Part shown: piece by piece, positions 1 to 7,946 of the stretch
Layout: the number at the start of each line of letters is the position of its first letter
How positions within the stretch are numbered: the first letter of the stretch is position 1
DNA from: CADCVT01 sp036389485
GTDB taxonomy: Bacteria; Actinomycetota; Thermoleophilia; Solirubrobacterales; Solirubrobacteraceae
DNA length: 64,000 nt
Direction: 5' to 3'
Assembly: GCA_036389485.1 (NCBI GenBank)
Contig: DASVPR010000040.1
Location: 62,001 to 126,000 of the forward strand
Translations under genes and position numbers: made by a program
Notes under the pieces: generated by a model
What the model was told of the DNA's origin: nothing
The model's database searches: none
What the model saw: the letters and a program-made list of their open reading frames with translations, nothing else

Positions 1-12
1 AGGAGACGAACG

Positions 13-786
13 ATGAGCAAGCTCCGGCTCGCCGCAACCGCGGTCCCCATGGTCCTCGTCGTGGCCGCCGGCGCGGTCGCGCAGGAGGCCGTCACGAACA
101 CGTACGACGTCGACGGATCGACGACGCCGCGCGCGAAGGGGTCGAAGCGCAAGCCGGTGCCCATCGGGATCAACTTCGCGTTCACGGTCGGCGAGGTCCG
201 GAACCGCCGGCCGGCCACGATCAAGAAGTACTCGATCCGGTTCGACGGCACCCAGGTCAACACTGCGGTCGCGCCGGCGTGCCCGAAGGCCACGCTGGAC
301 GGGGGCGGGCCGGAGGCGTGCCCGCGCGGGTCCGTGCTCGGCGGCGGCTTCATCGAGAATGCGGCGGGTGCGCGCGACGACCCGAACGACCAGTCGATCT
401 CGTGCAACGCGAGCGTCACGCTCGTCAACGCCGGCGGCCGGGCCGCGAATCTGTACTTCGCCGGCCGGCCGGACTCCGCCGACCCGCGAACCCGCTGCGC
501 GATCGAGCTCGGGGCGACCATCCCCGCGCGGTACGTCCAGCGCGGGAACGCGACCGCGCTCGAGTTCGAGGTCCCGGACTCGCTGCTGCACCCCCTCAAC
601 ACGCTCAGCAACGCCGTCAAGCGCGCGAGCGCTCGCGTGCCGCGCAAGACGAAGCGGATCAGGGGGAAGAAGCGCGGCTACTTCGAGGCGATCGGCGGCT
701 GCAGCGGCGGGAGCCGGACCGTCACCGTCGTCTTCACTCCCGAGCAGGGCGAGGACGCCACGGCGCAGGCGCAGGCGAAGTGCTGA
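13..786 (+). CDS. Secreted protein of unknown function, six cysteines
   Basis: A 257-residue protein whose first ~23 residues form a Sec signal peptide (basic MSKLR, hydrophobic core, AVAQ-type cleavage region). The mature part is rich in Gly, Arg and Pro and has six cysteines (ACPK, EACP, ISCN, TRCA, GGCS and the C-terminal residue), which would allow three disulfides outside the cell. The ATG at 13 is preceded by AGGAGA at good spacing. I do not recognise a named domain. It converges on the next gene with only 6 nt between the stop codons. Confidence 0.75.
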   Translation: MSKLRLAATAVPMVLVVAAGAVAQEAVTNTYDVDGSTTPRAKGSKRKPVPIGINFAFTVGEVRNRRPATIKKYSIRFDGTQVNTAVAPACPKATLDGGGPEACPRGSVLGGGFIENAAGARDDPNDQSISCNASVTLVNAGGRAANLYFAGRPDSADPRTRCAIELGATIPARYVQRGNATALEFEVPDSLLHPLNTLSNAVKRASARVPRKTKRIRGKKRGYFEAIGGCSGGSRTVTVVFTPEQGEDATAQAQAKC

Positions 787-792
787 CGACGC

Positions 793-1413
793 CTAGCTCT
801 GGATTGTGATGCCGGTGCCGCCTGAGCTCAGGCGGTAGGTCGCCGACCAGATCGGGTTGGACGGGCAGCCCGCCGGCCCACCGCCCGACATGAGGACGGA
901 GAACGCGTACTCGTCGTTCCACGGCGACGTGAACGAGTCGTGCGTCGCGGCCGCGCTGCCGAGCGCCGGCCGGTAGGAGCACGACGCCCCGGTCGAGAAC
1001 ACGATCGTGATCTGAAGCCGGTCGACCGCGAGCGTCGAGCCGAGCAGCCGGTCGAACGTCGCCGTCGCGTTCGGGCTCGGGCCGAACGTCGTCGTCACCG
1101 ACACGACCGCGACGAGCGGCACCGAATCTACGCACCCGGCCAGCGACGGCGGACTCAGGGACAGGCGGACGGCGGGCGCGGGATTGGTTCCAACGCTGCC
1201 GCTGAACTGCGACGACGAGCACGTGACGGAACCGAGGACCGGGTCGCGGAGGACGAAGGCGGTGCCGGCCTTGAGGGCCGCCGCGACGGAGGCCCCTGAC
1301 GCGACCGCGGGACCACTGACGAGCCGCAGCGTGGTGGCCCGCGCTGCGGGAGCCGCGGCGCCCGTGAGGGCGATCGCGGCGATCGAACCGAGCAAGAGGA
1401 TGCGCTTGCGCAT
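793..1413 (-). CDS. Secreted protein, paralogue of the 1487-2119 gene
   Basis: A 206-residue protein with a signal peptide (MRKRILLLGSIAAIALTGA, cleavage near the ARA/TT site). It is clearly paralogous to the upstream neighbour: both start MRKR, have a CSSSxF segment, a PWNxEYxF segment, a late GxC, and finish with SGGTGITIQ. The composition is Ser/Thr/Ala/Val with almost no Lys, as in a beta-rich exported domain. It lies 73 nt downstream of its paralogue on the same strand and has no evident promoter of its own, so it is probably co-transcribed, perhaps attenuated by the hairpin between them. Function unknown. Confidence 0.75.
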   Translation of the reverse strand: MRKRILLLGSIAAIALTGAAAPAARATTLRLVSGPAVASGASVAAALKAGTAFVLRDPVLGSVTCSSSQFSGSVGTNPAPAVRLSLSPPSLAGCVDSVPLVAVVSVTTTFGPSPNATATFDRLLGSTLAVDRLQITIVFSTGASCSYRPALGSAAATHDSFTSPWNDEYAFSVLMSGGGPAGCPSNPIWSATYRLSSGGTGITIQS

Positions 1414-1432
1414 CGGAGTCGTCCGCCCCGCG

Positions 1433-1464
1433 GCAGCGCCGCCGCGAAGACGCGGCGGCGCTGC
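1433..1464 (-). terminator. Perfect 14-bp stem-loop between the two secreted paralogues
   Basis: Inverted repeat GCAGCGCCGCCGCG / CGCGGCGGCGCTGC around an AAGA loop, lying in the 73-nt gap between the stop of the upstream paralogue and the start of the downstream one. No U-run follows. It could be a partial terminator or an mRNA-stabilising hairpin that sets the ratio of the two products. Confidence 0.45.
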
Positions 1465-1486
1465 GTTCCGGCAGGGGACTGCGGAG

Positions 1487-2119
1487 CTACAGCTGGATCG
1501 TGATGCCGGTGCCGCCGGAGGTGGCGAGGTAGGTCGCGGTCCAGGTCACGTTCGACGACGGGCAGAACCCGAAGGTGCCGCCGGTCTTCGTGACCGGCAC
1601 CCGGTCGAAGAAGTACTCGTTGTTCCAGGGCGTCGTACCCGAGTTGTGCGTCGCGGTCGCGGTCCCACCCGTCGGCTGGTAGATGCACGTCGAGCCGCTC
1701 GAGAAGGTGACCGTCACCACGACGCCGGCGATCGCGAACGTCGAGTTCGCGCCCGCGTACGTGGCCGTCGCGGTCTTCGTGTTGGTGCTGCTGACGTTCG
1801 TGGTCACGCTGCTGACGGTGACGAACGGGATCGTGTCGGTGCAGCTGGTGAACGTCAGCGACGTCAGGGTGCCCGTCACGGACGGGAGCCCGTTGTTGTC
1901 GAGCGTCCCGCCGAAGCTCGAGGACGAGCAGTCGATGTCGCCGGCCGAGCCGCCCTCGAGATGGGCAGTCGTGCCGGCCTTCAGCGAGCCGGAGATCGTC
2001 GAGCCGGCGGTGACCGTCGCCCCGGTGGTGAACTTGATCGTGGTGGCCGAGGCGGCCGTGGCCACGCCGGCGAAGGCGACGAGGGCCAGAGAAGCGATGA
2101 TGAGCGCGCGCTTGCGCAT
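1487..2119 (-). CDS. Secreted protein, paralogue of the 793-1413 gene
   Basis: A 210-residue secreted protein starting MRKRALIIASLALVAFAG with a signal peptide cleaved near ASA/TT. I chose the ATG at 2119 over an in-frame upstream start at 2239 because it begins directly with the signal peptide, and an AAAGGA Shine-Dalgarno lies about 7 nt upstream. The mature domain is Thr/Ser/Val rich with Cys pairs and ends SGGTGITIQL, like its downstream partner (about 206 aa). The family appears unnamed. A consensus-like promoter sits about 270 nt upstream, which implies a long structured leader. Confidence 0.8.
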   Translation of the reverse strand: MRKRALIIASLALVAFAGVATAASATTIKFTTGATVTAGSTISGSLKAGTTAHLEGGSAGDIDCSSSSFGGTLDNNGLPSVTGTLTSLTFTSCTDTIPFVTVSSVTTNVSSTNTKTATATYAGANSTFAIAGVVVTVTFSSGSTCIYQPTGGTATATHNSGTTPWNNEYFFDRVPVTKTGGTFGFCPSSNVTWTATYLATSGGTGITIQL

Positions 2120-2386
2120 GGAACGGTCCTTTCGGGATACTGCGTACGTAGGAAGGGCGTCGGCCGACGCGTCGGCCGGCGTCGTTGGGGCGGGGCGCGC
2201 GTCGCTCGTTTCACACCGTCGGCGCCGCTCCCGCCTCACAGCTCAACCCGGCATCGCTGCCGGGTGCCTCGCGCCCGCGAACGGGCACGGTCACCACCGC
2301 GTGATCTACACCCGGAACACCCCCCAGCTCTCTCCTCGAACAGTCGTCGGATCCGGCTTCCTCTGCCGGAATGACCACCGCTCAGC

Positions 2387-2415
2387 ATCAAACACAGTGA
2401 TGGCTACATTGTCAA
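2387..2415 (-). promoter_or_regulatory. Sigma-70-type promoter for the secreted-paralogue operon, followed by a ~260-nt leader
   Basis: On the minus strand TTGACA (2415-2410) is followed after exactly 17 nt by TTTGAT (2392-2387). Transcription would start near 2380, so the 411-nt gap 2120-2530 would hold a ~260-nt 5' leader. Within it CCCGGCA/TGCCGGG (2247-2264, tetraloop) forms a strong hairpin. I could not match the leader to a known riboswitch with confidence. Confidence 0.45.
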
Positions 2416-2518
2416 CCCGACCGTTTGCTAAAAGTTGATCGGTCAGCGCTGGCGGGAGCGCGGCCTCTCGGCGGCATTGCTGTCCGGCGCCGCTGCGGCG
2501 CAATCGCGCCAAAGCGGC

Positions 2519-2524
2519 TAGCGT
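2519..2524 (+). promoter_or_regulatory. -10-like TAGCGT placed for leaderless transcription
   Basis: TAGCGT ends 6 nt before the GTG start at 2531, so the expected transcription start coincides with the start codon. No Shine-Dalgarno is visible. The same arrangement recurs at other genes in this window. Confidence 0.45.
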
Positions 2525-2530
2525 CAGCCC

Positions 2531-4159
2531 GTGAGCCTCGAGGCAGCCCGGCATGCGTTCGCCCGCCGAGACTGGCTCGCGGCGCGCGCGCGCTTCGCGG
2601 AGGCCCTCGAAGGCGAGGAGAGCGCGGCCGCGCTCGACGGCCTCGGTCGCTCGCTGTGGTGGCTCGGCAACCTGGACACCGCGTTCTCGTGCTGCGAGCG
2701 GGCGGTCGAGCTCTACCGTGCGGCCGGCGAGTACGAACCCGCCGCCGACCTTGCGGTGTTCATCGCCGGCGAGTACCGGATCGGCGGCAACACGACGCTG
2801 GCGAGCGGCTGGCTGGCGCGGGCCCGCGGATTCCTCCAGGAATGCGAGGACTGCGGCGCGCGAAGCTGGTTCCACATCGAGCTCTCGAAGCGGGCGCACG
2901 ATGCCGCCGAGGTCGAGCGCGAGGCAACGCTGGCGCTGGAGATCGCGCGCCGCCTCGGAGACGCAGGTCTGGAGTCGTGCAGCCTGAGCCACATCGGCAT
3001 CGCGCACATCGCGCGTGCGCAGCCCGAGCACGGCCTGGCCCTCATGGACGAGGCGATGGCCATCGCGATGGCCGCCCCACACGGCGACCCCCTCGCGATC
3101 TGCGATGCGTCCTGCACGGTGCTCATGGCCTGCGAGCGGGTCGCCGACCCGGTGCGCGCCCGCGACTGGGCGCGCTCGATCACCGAGTTCGTGCAACGCA
3201 ACAACTTCATACCCGTCAACTCCTGGTGCCGCGCGGTCTACGGCGGCCTGCTGATCACCACCGGCCGCTGGAACGAGGCCGAGCGCGAGCTCCGGCGCGC
3301 ACTGCAGGAGGCCAAGGGCGTCGAGAGCGCCAACCGCTCGACCGCGCTCGCCTACCTCGCCTACCTGCGGCTGCACCAGGGACGCCTCGAGGAGACCAGG
3401 CAGCTGCTCGAAGGCCTCGAGGATCGGCCCGCGGCGCTTCCGTCGATGGTCGCCCTGCACCTCGCGGCGGGCGAGCTCGACCTCGCCGCGCAGCGCGTGG
3501 AGCAGCAGCTCGAGGCCGCCCACGGAGACGACCGGCGGGCCCCGCTGCTGGCGCTCGGCGGGACGATCGCGATCGCCCGCGACGACGCCGGCGCCGCGCT
3601 CGCCGCGGCCGGCGAGATGCGCGCGGCGGGGGAGCGCCTGGGCCGTGCCGACGTCGTCGCCTCGGCGACGGTGCTGCGCTCGCGCGCCGAGACGCTCGCC
3701 GGCGCGACGTCGGATCCTCAGGCGCTGCGATCCGCGATCCATGCGCTGCGCGACCTCGAGATGCCCCTCGCCGAGGGCGAGGCGCGTCTGGAGCTCGCGC
3801 GCACCCTCGGCACCGACCGGCCGGCGCTCGCGGTCGCCGAGGCGCGCACCGCGCTCGCGATCTTCGAACGGCTGGGGGCTGCCCGCCGCGCGGACGAGAC
3901 CGCCGCATTGCTGCGCGATCTCGGCTCTCCTGGCCGCCGCGCGCCACGCACCACGACCGAGCTGACCGCACGCGAGCAGGAGGTGCTGGCGCTGCTCGCA
4001 CACGGGCTCTCCAATCCGGAGATCGCCGATCGGCTGGTCATCAGCCGGCGAACGGCGGAGCACCACGTCCGCAGTATCCTCGCCAAGCTCGACCTCGCGA
4101 ACCGGGCCGAGGCGGCGGCGTACGCGGCTCGAGCGGGGATCGGCTCCGCGTCGAAATAG
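2531..4159 (+). CDS. LuxR-family regulator with TPR-like sensor region
   Basis: A 542-residue protein. Residues ~1-460 are Ala/Leu/Glu-rich helical repeats typical of TPR/MalT-like arrays (for example DGLGRSLWWLGNLDTAFSC). The C-terminal ~65 residues are a LuxR/GerE helix-turn-helix: LTAREQEVLALLAHGLSNPEIA then ISRRTAEHHVRSILAKL. No ATPase domain is present, unlike the large LuxR protein at 51.6 kb. The GTG start is the first codon after a -10-like box. It is probably a transcription factor responding to a ligand or partner bound by the repeats. Its targets may be the downstream genes, but that is inference. Confidence 0.85.
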   Translation: MSLEAARHAFARRDWLAARARFAEALEGEESAAALDGLGRSLWWLGNLDTAFSCCERAVELYRAAGEYEPAADLAVFIAGEYRIGGNTTLASGWLARARGFLQECEDCGARSWFHIELSKRAHDAAEVEREATLALEIARRLGDAGLESCSLSHIGIAHIARAQPEHGLALMDEAMAIAMAAPHGDPLAICDASCTVLMACERVADPVRARDWARSITEFVQRNNFIPVNSWCRAVYGGLLITTGRWNEAERELRRALQEAKGVESANRSTALAYLAYLRLHQGRLEETRQLLEGLEDRPAALPSMVALHLAAGELDLAAQRVEQQLEAAHGDDRRAPLLALGGTIAIARDDAGAALAAAGEMRAAGERLGRADVVASATVLRSRAETLAGATSDPQALRSAIHALRDLEMPLAEGEARLELARTLGTDRPALAVAEARTALAIFERLGAARRADETAALLRDLGSPGRRAPRTTTELTAREQEVLALLAHGLSNPEIADRLVISRRTAEHHVRSILAKLDLANRAEAAAYAARAGIGSASK

Positions 4160-4232
4160 GGGAGTTGCCCGAGGTATCGGGCTGCGCGCGCGAGCAGGAT
4201 CCCTGCCGTCATCGACCCGACGGAGGATCCAC

Positions 4233-4529
4233 ATGCCGGTCTGCCTCATCCTCGACTTCCCCACGCTGAGCGTGGACGACCGCGACGCCGTCGCGAACGC
4301 GATCAACTGGCCCGACGAGTGGCAGGATGGCTGCCACGCACACGGCGCCGGCACCTACGACGGCCACCTGCGCGTGGTCGAGCTGTGGGACTCGCGCGAG
4401 CACTGGGAGCGCTTCCTCGCCGAGCGCCTGCAGCAGGGGATCGACGATGCGCTCGGCGACCGCGCCCGCCCGCCGCAGATCACCGAGGTGGACTTCGAGC
4501 GCTTCGACCTCCCGGCGGTGCGGGCGTGA
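4233..4529 (+). CDS. Small protein, possible dimeric alpha-beta barrel
   Basis: A 98-residue protein (MPVCLILDFPTLSVDDRDAV...). Its size, the conserved His pair region (GCHAHGAGTYDG) and the segment LRVVELWDSREHWERFL resemble small ferredoxin-like monooxygenase/ABM-type domains, but I cannot assign it. GGAGG precedes the ATG. It overlaps the methyltransferase start by GTGA, so the two are translationally coupled. Confidence 0.6.
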   Translation: MPVCLILDFPTLSVDDRDAVANAINWPDEWQDGCHAHGAGTYDGHLRVVELWDSREHWERFLAERLQQGIDDALGDRARPPQITEVDFERFDLPAVRA

Positions 4530-5164
4530 GGAGCCACCGCGTCTTCGCCGCGATCTACGAGCACCTGCTCGCCGCCAACGAGGACGCGGGGCTGCGCGAG
4601 CTGCGCGCCGGCCTTCTCAGGTCGGCGCGCGGCCGCACGCTCGAGATCGGCGCCGGGACGGGCCTGAACCTCGCCCACTACACGCACGAGGTGACCGAGC
4701 TGGTCCTGACCGAGCCGGACCCGGCGATGGCCAAGCGCCTGCGCGCGCGCCTGGACGGGGACGCGTCGCTCGCGCCCGCCGGCGCGAAGGTCCACGAGGC
4801 TGCCGCCGAGGCGCTTCCGTTCCCGGAGAGCTCGTTCGACACGGTCGTCACCACGCTGGTCCTCTGCTCCGTGCACGATCCCGAGGCCGCGCTCGCCGAG
4901 GTCGCCCGGGTGCTCAAGCCCGGCGGCGACCTCCTCTTCGCCGAGCACGTCCGTGACGCCGATGGATCTCGCCGCGCACGCTGGCAGGCGCGGCTGGACC
5001 GGCCATGGAGCGCGTGCATGGGCGGCTGCCACCCGGGCCGCGAGACCGACCGCCTCATCGACGCGCGGTTCGTGGTGCACGAGCGCCGCGCTGCCGAGTT
5101 CCCCGGGCCGGGGACCGCTCTGGTCAAGCCGCTGGTCAGCGGGGTGGCACGACTGCCGGCATAG
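4526..5164 (+). CDS. Class I SAM-dependent methyltransferase
   Basis: A 212-residue Rossmann methyltransferase. Motif I is LEIGAGTGLNLAHY (~residues 39-52). An acidic strand end (TEPDP) follows, then EALPFPESSFDTVVTTLVLCSV (motif IV region) and VLKPGGDLLFAEHV (post-motif). The pattern matches the Methyltransf_11/UbiE-like group; the substrate cannot be read. I chose the GTG at 4526 because it overlaps the preceding stop (GTGA) and begins with the conserved N-terminal helix (VFAAIYEHLL). It is coupled to the small upstream protein. Confidence 0.85.
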   Translation: MRSHRVFAAIYEHLLAANEDAGLRELRAGLLRSARGRTLEIGAGTGLNLAHYTHEVTELVLTEPDPAMAKRLRARLDGDASLAPAGAKVHEAAAEALPFPESSFDTVVTTLVLCSVHDPEAALAEVARVLKPGGDLLFAEHVRDADGSRRARWQARLDRPWSACMGGCHPGRETDRLIDARFVVHERRAAEFPGPGTALVKPLVSGVARLPA

Positions 5165-5195
5165 CTGCGGAGCGAGCCGCCGCGATGGGCGGACA

Positions 5196-5229
5196 CCGAT
5201 GGATCTCAGGACCTCGTCGGATCTCTGTT
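5196..5229 (+). repeat. 34-nt leader element, copy A (upstream of DUF899 gene)
   Basis: A 34-nt segment running from CCGATGGAT to GGATCTCTGTT. It recurs at 6051-6084 with 28 of 34 positions identical and no gaps. In this copy GGATCTC occurs twice, 18 nt apart (5201 and 5219). It lies 53 nt before the DUF899 start codon and is a candidate shared promoter or operator. Confidence 0.55.
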
Positions 5230-5281
5230 GACGAACGGGCGATCTCCGCCCCCGCAGACCTACCCGGACACGAGGAGCCAG

Positions 5282-6040
5282 ATGACCATGGACATGCCCC
5301 CGATCGTCTCGCCGCAGGAGTGGAAGGCGGAGCGGGAGAAGCTGCTCGCCGAGGAGAAGGAGCTCACGCACGCCCGCGACGCGCTGGCGGCGAAGCGGCG
5401 GCGGATGCCGCGGATGGCCGTCGAGAAGGACTACCGGTTCGAGGGCCCGAACGGGCCGGCGAGCCTGCTCGACCTGTTCGAGGGACGGCGGCAGCTCATC
5501 CTCTATCGCTTCTTCTTCGAGCCCGGCGTCCATGGCTGGCCGGACGCCGGCTGCCCCGGCTGCTCGTGGGTCGCCGATCAGATCACCCACCCCGCGCATC
5601 TGAACGCCCGCGACACGACGATCGCGCTCATCTCGCGCGCCCCGCAGCCCGACATCGAGCGCTGGAAGGCGCGCATGGGTTGGGAGATCCTTCCGTGGTA
5701 CACGCTCACCGACGACTTCGACGCCGACTTCGACGTCGCCGAGTGGCACGGCACCAACGCCTTCTATCGCGACGACGGCGATCGGATCTTCCGCACCTAC
5801 TTCGTCGACGGCCGCGGCGACGAGGCGCTGGGCGGCACCTGGGCCTACCTCGACATCACGGCGCTCGGGCGCCAGGAGGAGTGGGAGGACTCGCCCGACG
5901 GCTACCCGCAGGGCCCGGCGAACGTCTGGCTCAGGCGCCACGACGAGTACGACGCGCCGGCAGGCTCCGAGGCGGCGGAGGCGATGGCCGTGCAGGTCGA
6001 GCGCGGCCGGGCCGCGGGGCAGACCAAGAGTGGGGGCTGA
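5282..6040 (+). CDS. DUF899-family thioredoxin-like protein
   Basis: A 252-residue DUF899 protein (thioredoxin-fold family of unknown reaction). Diagnostic features are the N-terminal helix (EWKAEREKLLAEEKELTHARDAL), DYRFEGPNG, LILYRFFFEP, GCPGCSWVADQI (the CxxC-like GCPGC site) and SRAPQPDIERWKARMGW. I start it at the ATG at 5282, which has GAGGAG 4 nt upstream; an earlier in-frame start at 5228 lies inside the shared leader element. It sits between a methyltransferase and an MFS exporter, and shares the 34-nt leader with the latter. Confidence 0.85.
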   Translation: MTMDMPPIVSPQEWKAEREKLLAEEKELTHARDALAAKRRRMPRMAVEKDYRFEGPNGPASLLDLFEGRRQLILYRFFFEPGVHGWPDAGCPGCSWVADQITHPAHLNARDTTIALISRAPQPDIERWKARMGWEILPWYTLTDDFDADFDVAEWHGTNAFYRDDGDRIFRTYFVDGRGDEALGGTWAYLDITALGRQEEWEDSPDGYPQGPANVWLRRHDEYDAPAGSEAAEAMAVQVERGRAAGQTKSGG

Positions 6041-6050
6041 CGTTCGGCCC

Positions 6051-6084
6051 CCGATGGATTTCCGGCGTTCGCCGGATCTCTGTT
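6051..6084 (+). repeat. 34-nt leader element, copy B (upstream of MFS gene)
   Basis: Second copy of the 34-nt element found at 5196-5229, ending in the same GGATCTCTGTT. It lies 49 nt before the MFS start codon, so position relative to the gene is also conserved. It is followed by a GC-rich inverted repeat (GGCGGTCCCCGCC). Confidence 0.55.
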
Positions 6085-6132
6085 CGAAAGCGGCGGTCCC
6101 CGCCGCCGAACGAACGGAAAGGCAGCAGCCAG

Positions 6133-7578
6133 ATGCGCGAGGAGACGACTCGGACACGGAGGAACACGACGACCGCCTGGGTGGTGGCCCTGACCGCGAT
6201 CGGGTCGCTGATGGCGGCCCTCGACACGCTCGTGGTGGCGACCTCGCTGAGCACGATCCGGCTCGATCTGGTCGCCTCGATCGAGGACCTGGAGTGGACC
6301 GTCAACGCCTACAACCTGAGCTTCGCGGTGCTGCTGATCACCGCCGCCGCCCTCGGGGATCGGTACGGCCGCCGGATCTTCTACGTGGCCGGCCTGGGCC
6401 TGTTCGCCGCGGCCTCGGCGGCGGCCGCGCTCGCGCCGAGCGTCGGCTTCCTCGTCGCGGCCCGCGCCGCCCAGGGAGCCGGCGCGGCGCTGGTGCTGAC
6501 GCTGGGGCTGACGCTGCTGACCGCTGCCTTCCCGCCCGAGAAGCGAGGAGCGGCGATCGGCCTGTTCAGCGCGGTCACCGGGATCGCGGTCGCGCTCGGC
6601 CCGCTCGTCGGCGGCGCGATCGCCGAGGGCCTCGACTGGACGTGGATCTTCTGGCTCAACGTGCCGATCGGCCTGGCCGCGATCCCGCTCGTCCTCCGGA
6701 AGATCGACGAGAGCCACGGCGGGGACACCGGCCTCGACATCCCTGGCCTGGCGCTCATCAGCGCAGGCGCCTTCGGGCTGGTCTGGGGGCTGGTGCGTGG
6801 GAACTCCGTCGGCTGGGAGAGCCTCGAGATCGTCGGGGCGCTCGCGGCCGGCGCGCTGCTCGTGGCGGCGTTCGTCGCCTGGGAGCTGCGGGCGGCGGAG
6901 CCGATGGTGCCCATGCGCTTCTTCCGCTCCCGAGCGTTCTCGGCGGGCAACGCGGCGATCTTCTTCACCCTCGCCTCGCTGTTCGGCGCCGTCTTCTTCT
7001 TCGCGCAGATGCTGCAGACGGCGCTCGCCTACGGGCCGCTCGACGCGGGCCTGCGGTTGATGCCCTGGACGGTGACCTTCATCAGCGTCGCCCCGGTCGT
7101 CGGCAACCTGGTCGACCGCTTCGGCGAGCGCCCGTTCATGGTCGCCGGGCTGTCGCTGCAGGCGCTGGCCCTGGGATGGGTCGCGCTGATCGCGGACTCC
7201 GGCCTCACGTACTCCGAGTTCCTGCTCCCGTCGGTCCTCGCCGGCGTCGGGGTCTCGATGGCGATCCCCGCGGCGCAGAACTCGGTGGTCGGCTCGTTCT
7301 CCGTCCAGGACATCGGCAAGGCCGCCGGCGCCAACAGCATGATGCGCGAGCTCGGAGGCGTCTTCGGGATCGCGGTGGCCGCGGCGGTGTTCGCCGGCGC
7401 CGGGAGCTACGCCTCACCCGATGCGTTCCTCGACGGTTTCGCGCCCGCGGTCGCGGTGCTCGCGGTGTTCTCCGCCCTCGGTGCGATCGTCGCCCTGGCC
7501 CTGCCGGGGCGACGTCCGGCGGCCCAGTCCCTCCCGGTCGTCGCGGTCCCGTCGTTCGAGAGCGCCGGGGGACGATGA
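6133..7578 (+). CDS. MFS drug exporter of the DHA2 (EmrB/QacA) family
   Basis: A 481-residue integral membrane transporter. The MFS loop 2-3 signature is visible as GDRYGRRIFY, and motif C (GPLVGGAIAEGLDWTWIFWLNVPIG) is typical of DHA2 proton antiporters with 14 membrane segments. The N-terminus is short and charged (MREETTRTRRNTTT) before TM1, with AGGCAGCAGCC upstream of the ATG. It is followed without a gap by a VOC-domain protein (ATGA overlap) and then an ECF sigma factor. Likely role: export of a toxic compound. The substrate is unknown. Confidence 0.9.
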   Translation: MREETTRTRRNTTTAWVVALTAIGSLMAALDTLVVATSLSTIRLDLVASIEDLEWTVNAYNLSFAVLLITAAALGDRYGRRIFYVAGLGLFAAASAAAALAPSVGFLVAARAAQGAGAALVLTLGLTLLTAAFPPEKRGAAIGLFSAVTGIAVALGPLVGGAIAEGLDWTWIFWLNVPIGLAAIPLVLRKIDESHGGDTGLDIPGLALISAGAFGLVWGLVRGNSVGWESLEIVGALAAGALLVAAFVAWELRAAEPMVPMRFFRSRAFSAGNAAIFFTLASLFGAVFFFAQMLQTALAYGPLDAGLRLMPWTVTFISVAPVVGNLVDRFGERPFMVAGLSLQALALGWVALIADSGLTYSEFLLPSVLAGVGVSMAIPAAQNSVVGSFSVQDIGKAAGANSMMRELGGVFGIAVAAAVFAGAGSYASPDAFLDGFAPAVAVLAVFSALGAIVALALPGRRPAAQSLPVVAVPSFESAGGR

Positions 7579-7946
7579 CGCCGCTGCGCTCCAGCCCGGT
7601 CGTCCACCTCGAGCTCCACACGGGTGACCTGCCACGGGCCCGCGACCTCTACGCCGAGCTCTGCGGCTGGCGGCCGGAATGGATCGAGACCCGGGCGGGC
7701 TCCTATCTCTCCCTCGAGCTCGGCGACCGGCTCGAGGGAGGGATCGTCGAATGTCCTGTCCGCGGCCCGCTCTGGTTACCGTACGTCGAGGTTGAGGAGA
7801 TCGCCGAGGCCACCGATCGGGCGCGCGGGCTTGGCGCCTCCATCCTCCTGGAGCCCCGCGAGGGGCCGGCCGGATGGCGAACGGTGATCCGGACCGCCGC
7901 CGGGGGCGAGCTCGCCTTCTGGCAGCCGAAGCGGAGGACGTCGTGA
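7575..7946 (+). CDS. VOC (glyoxalase/bleomycin-resistance fold) protein
   Basis: A 123-residue single-domain VOC protein. VVHLELHTGDLPRARDLYAELCGW is the classic first beta-alpha-beta module, and GWRTVIRTAAGGELAFWQPKR is the typical C-terminal strand with Glu. Such proteins bind or modify small molecules, some as resistance proteins. Its ATG overlaps the MFS stop and its stop overlaps the sigma factor GTG, making a three-gene coupled operon. Confidence 0.85.
   Translation: MTPLRSSPVVHLELHTGDLPRARDLYAELCGWRPEWIETRAGSYLSLELGDRLEGGIVECPVRGPLWLPYVEVEEIAEATDRARGLGASILLEPREGPAGWRTVIRTAAGGELAFWQPKRRTS

Noticed and set aside
2120..2380. c-di-AMP (ydaO) riboswitch in the long minus-strand leader
   Set aside because: A strong hairpin and a GAGCTGTGAGGCGG-like end are suggestive, but the conserved internal ydaO blocks are not convincingly present.
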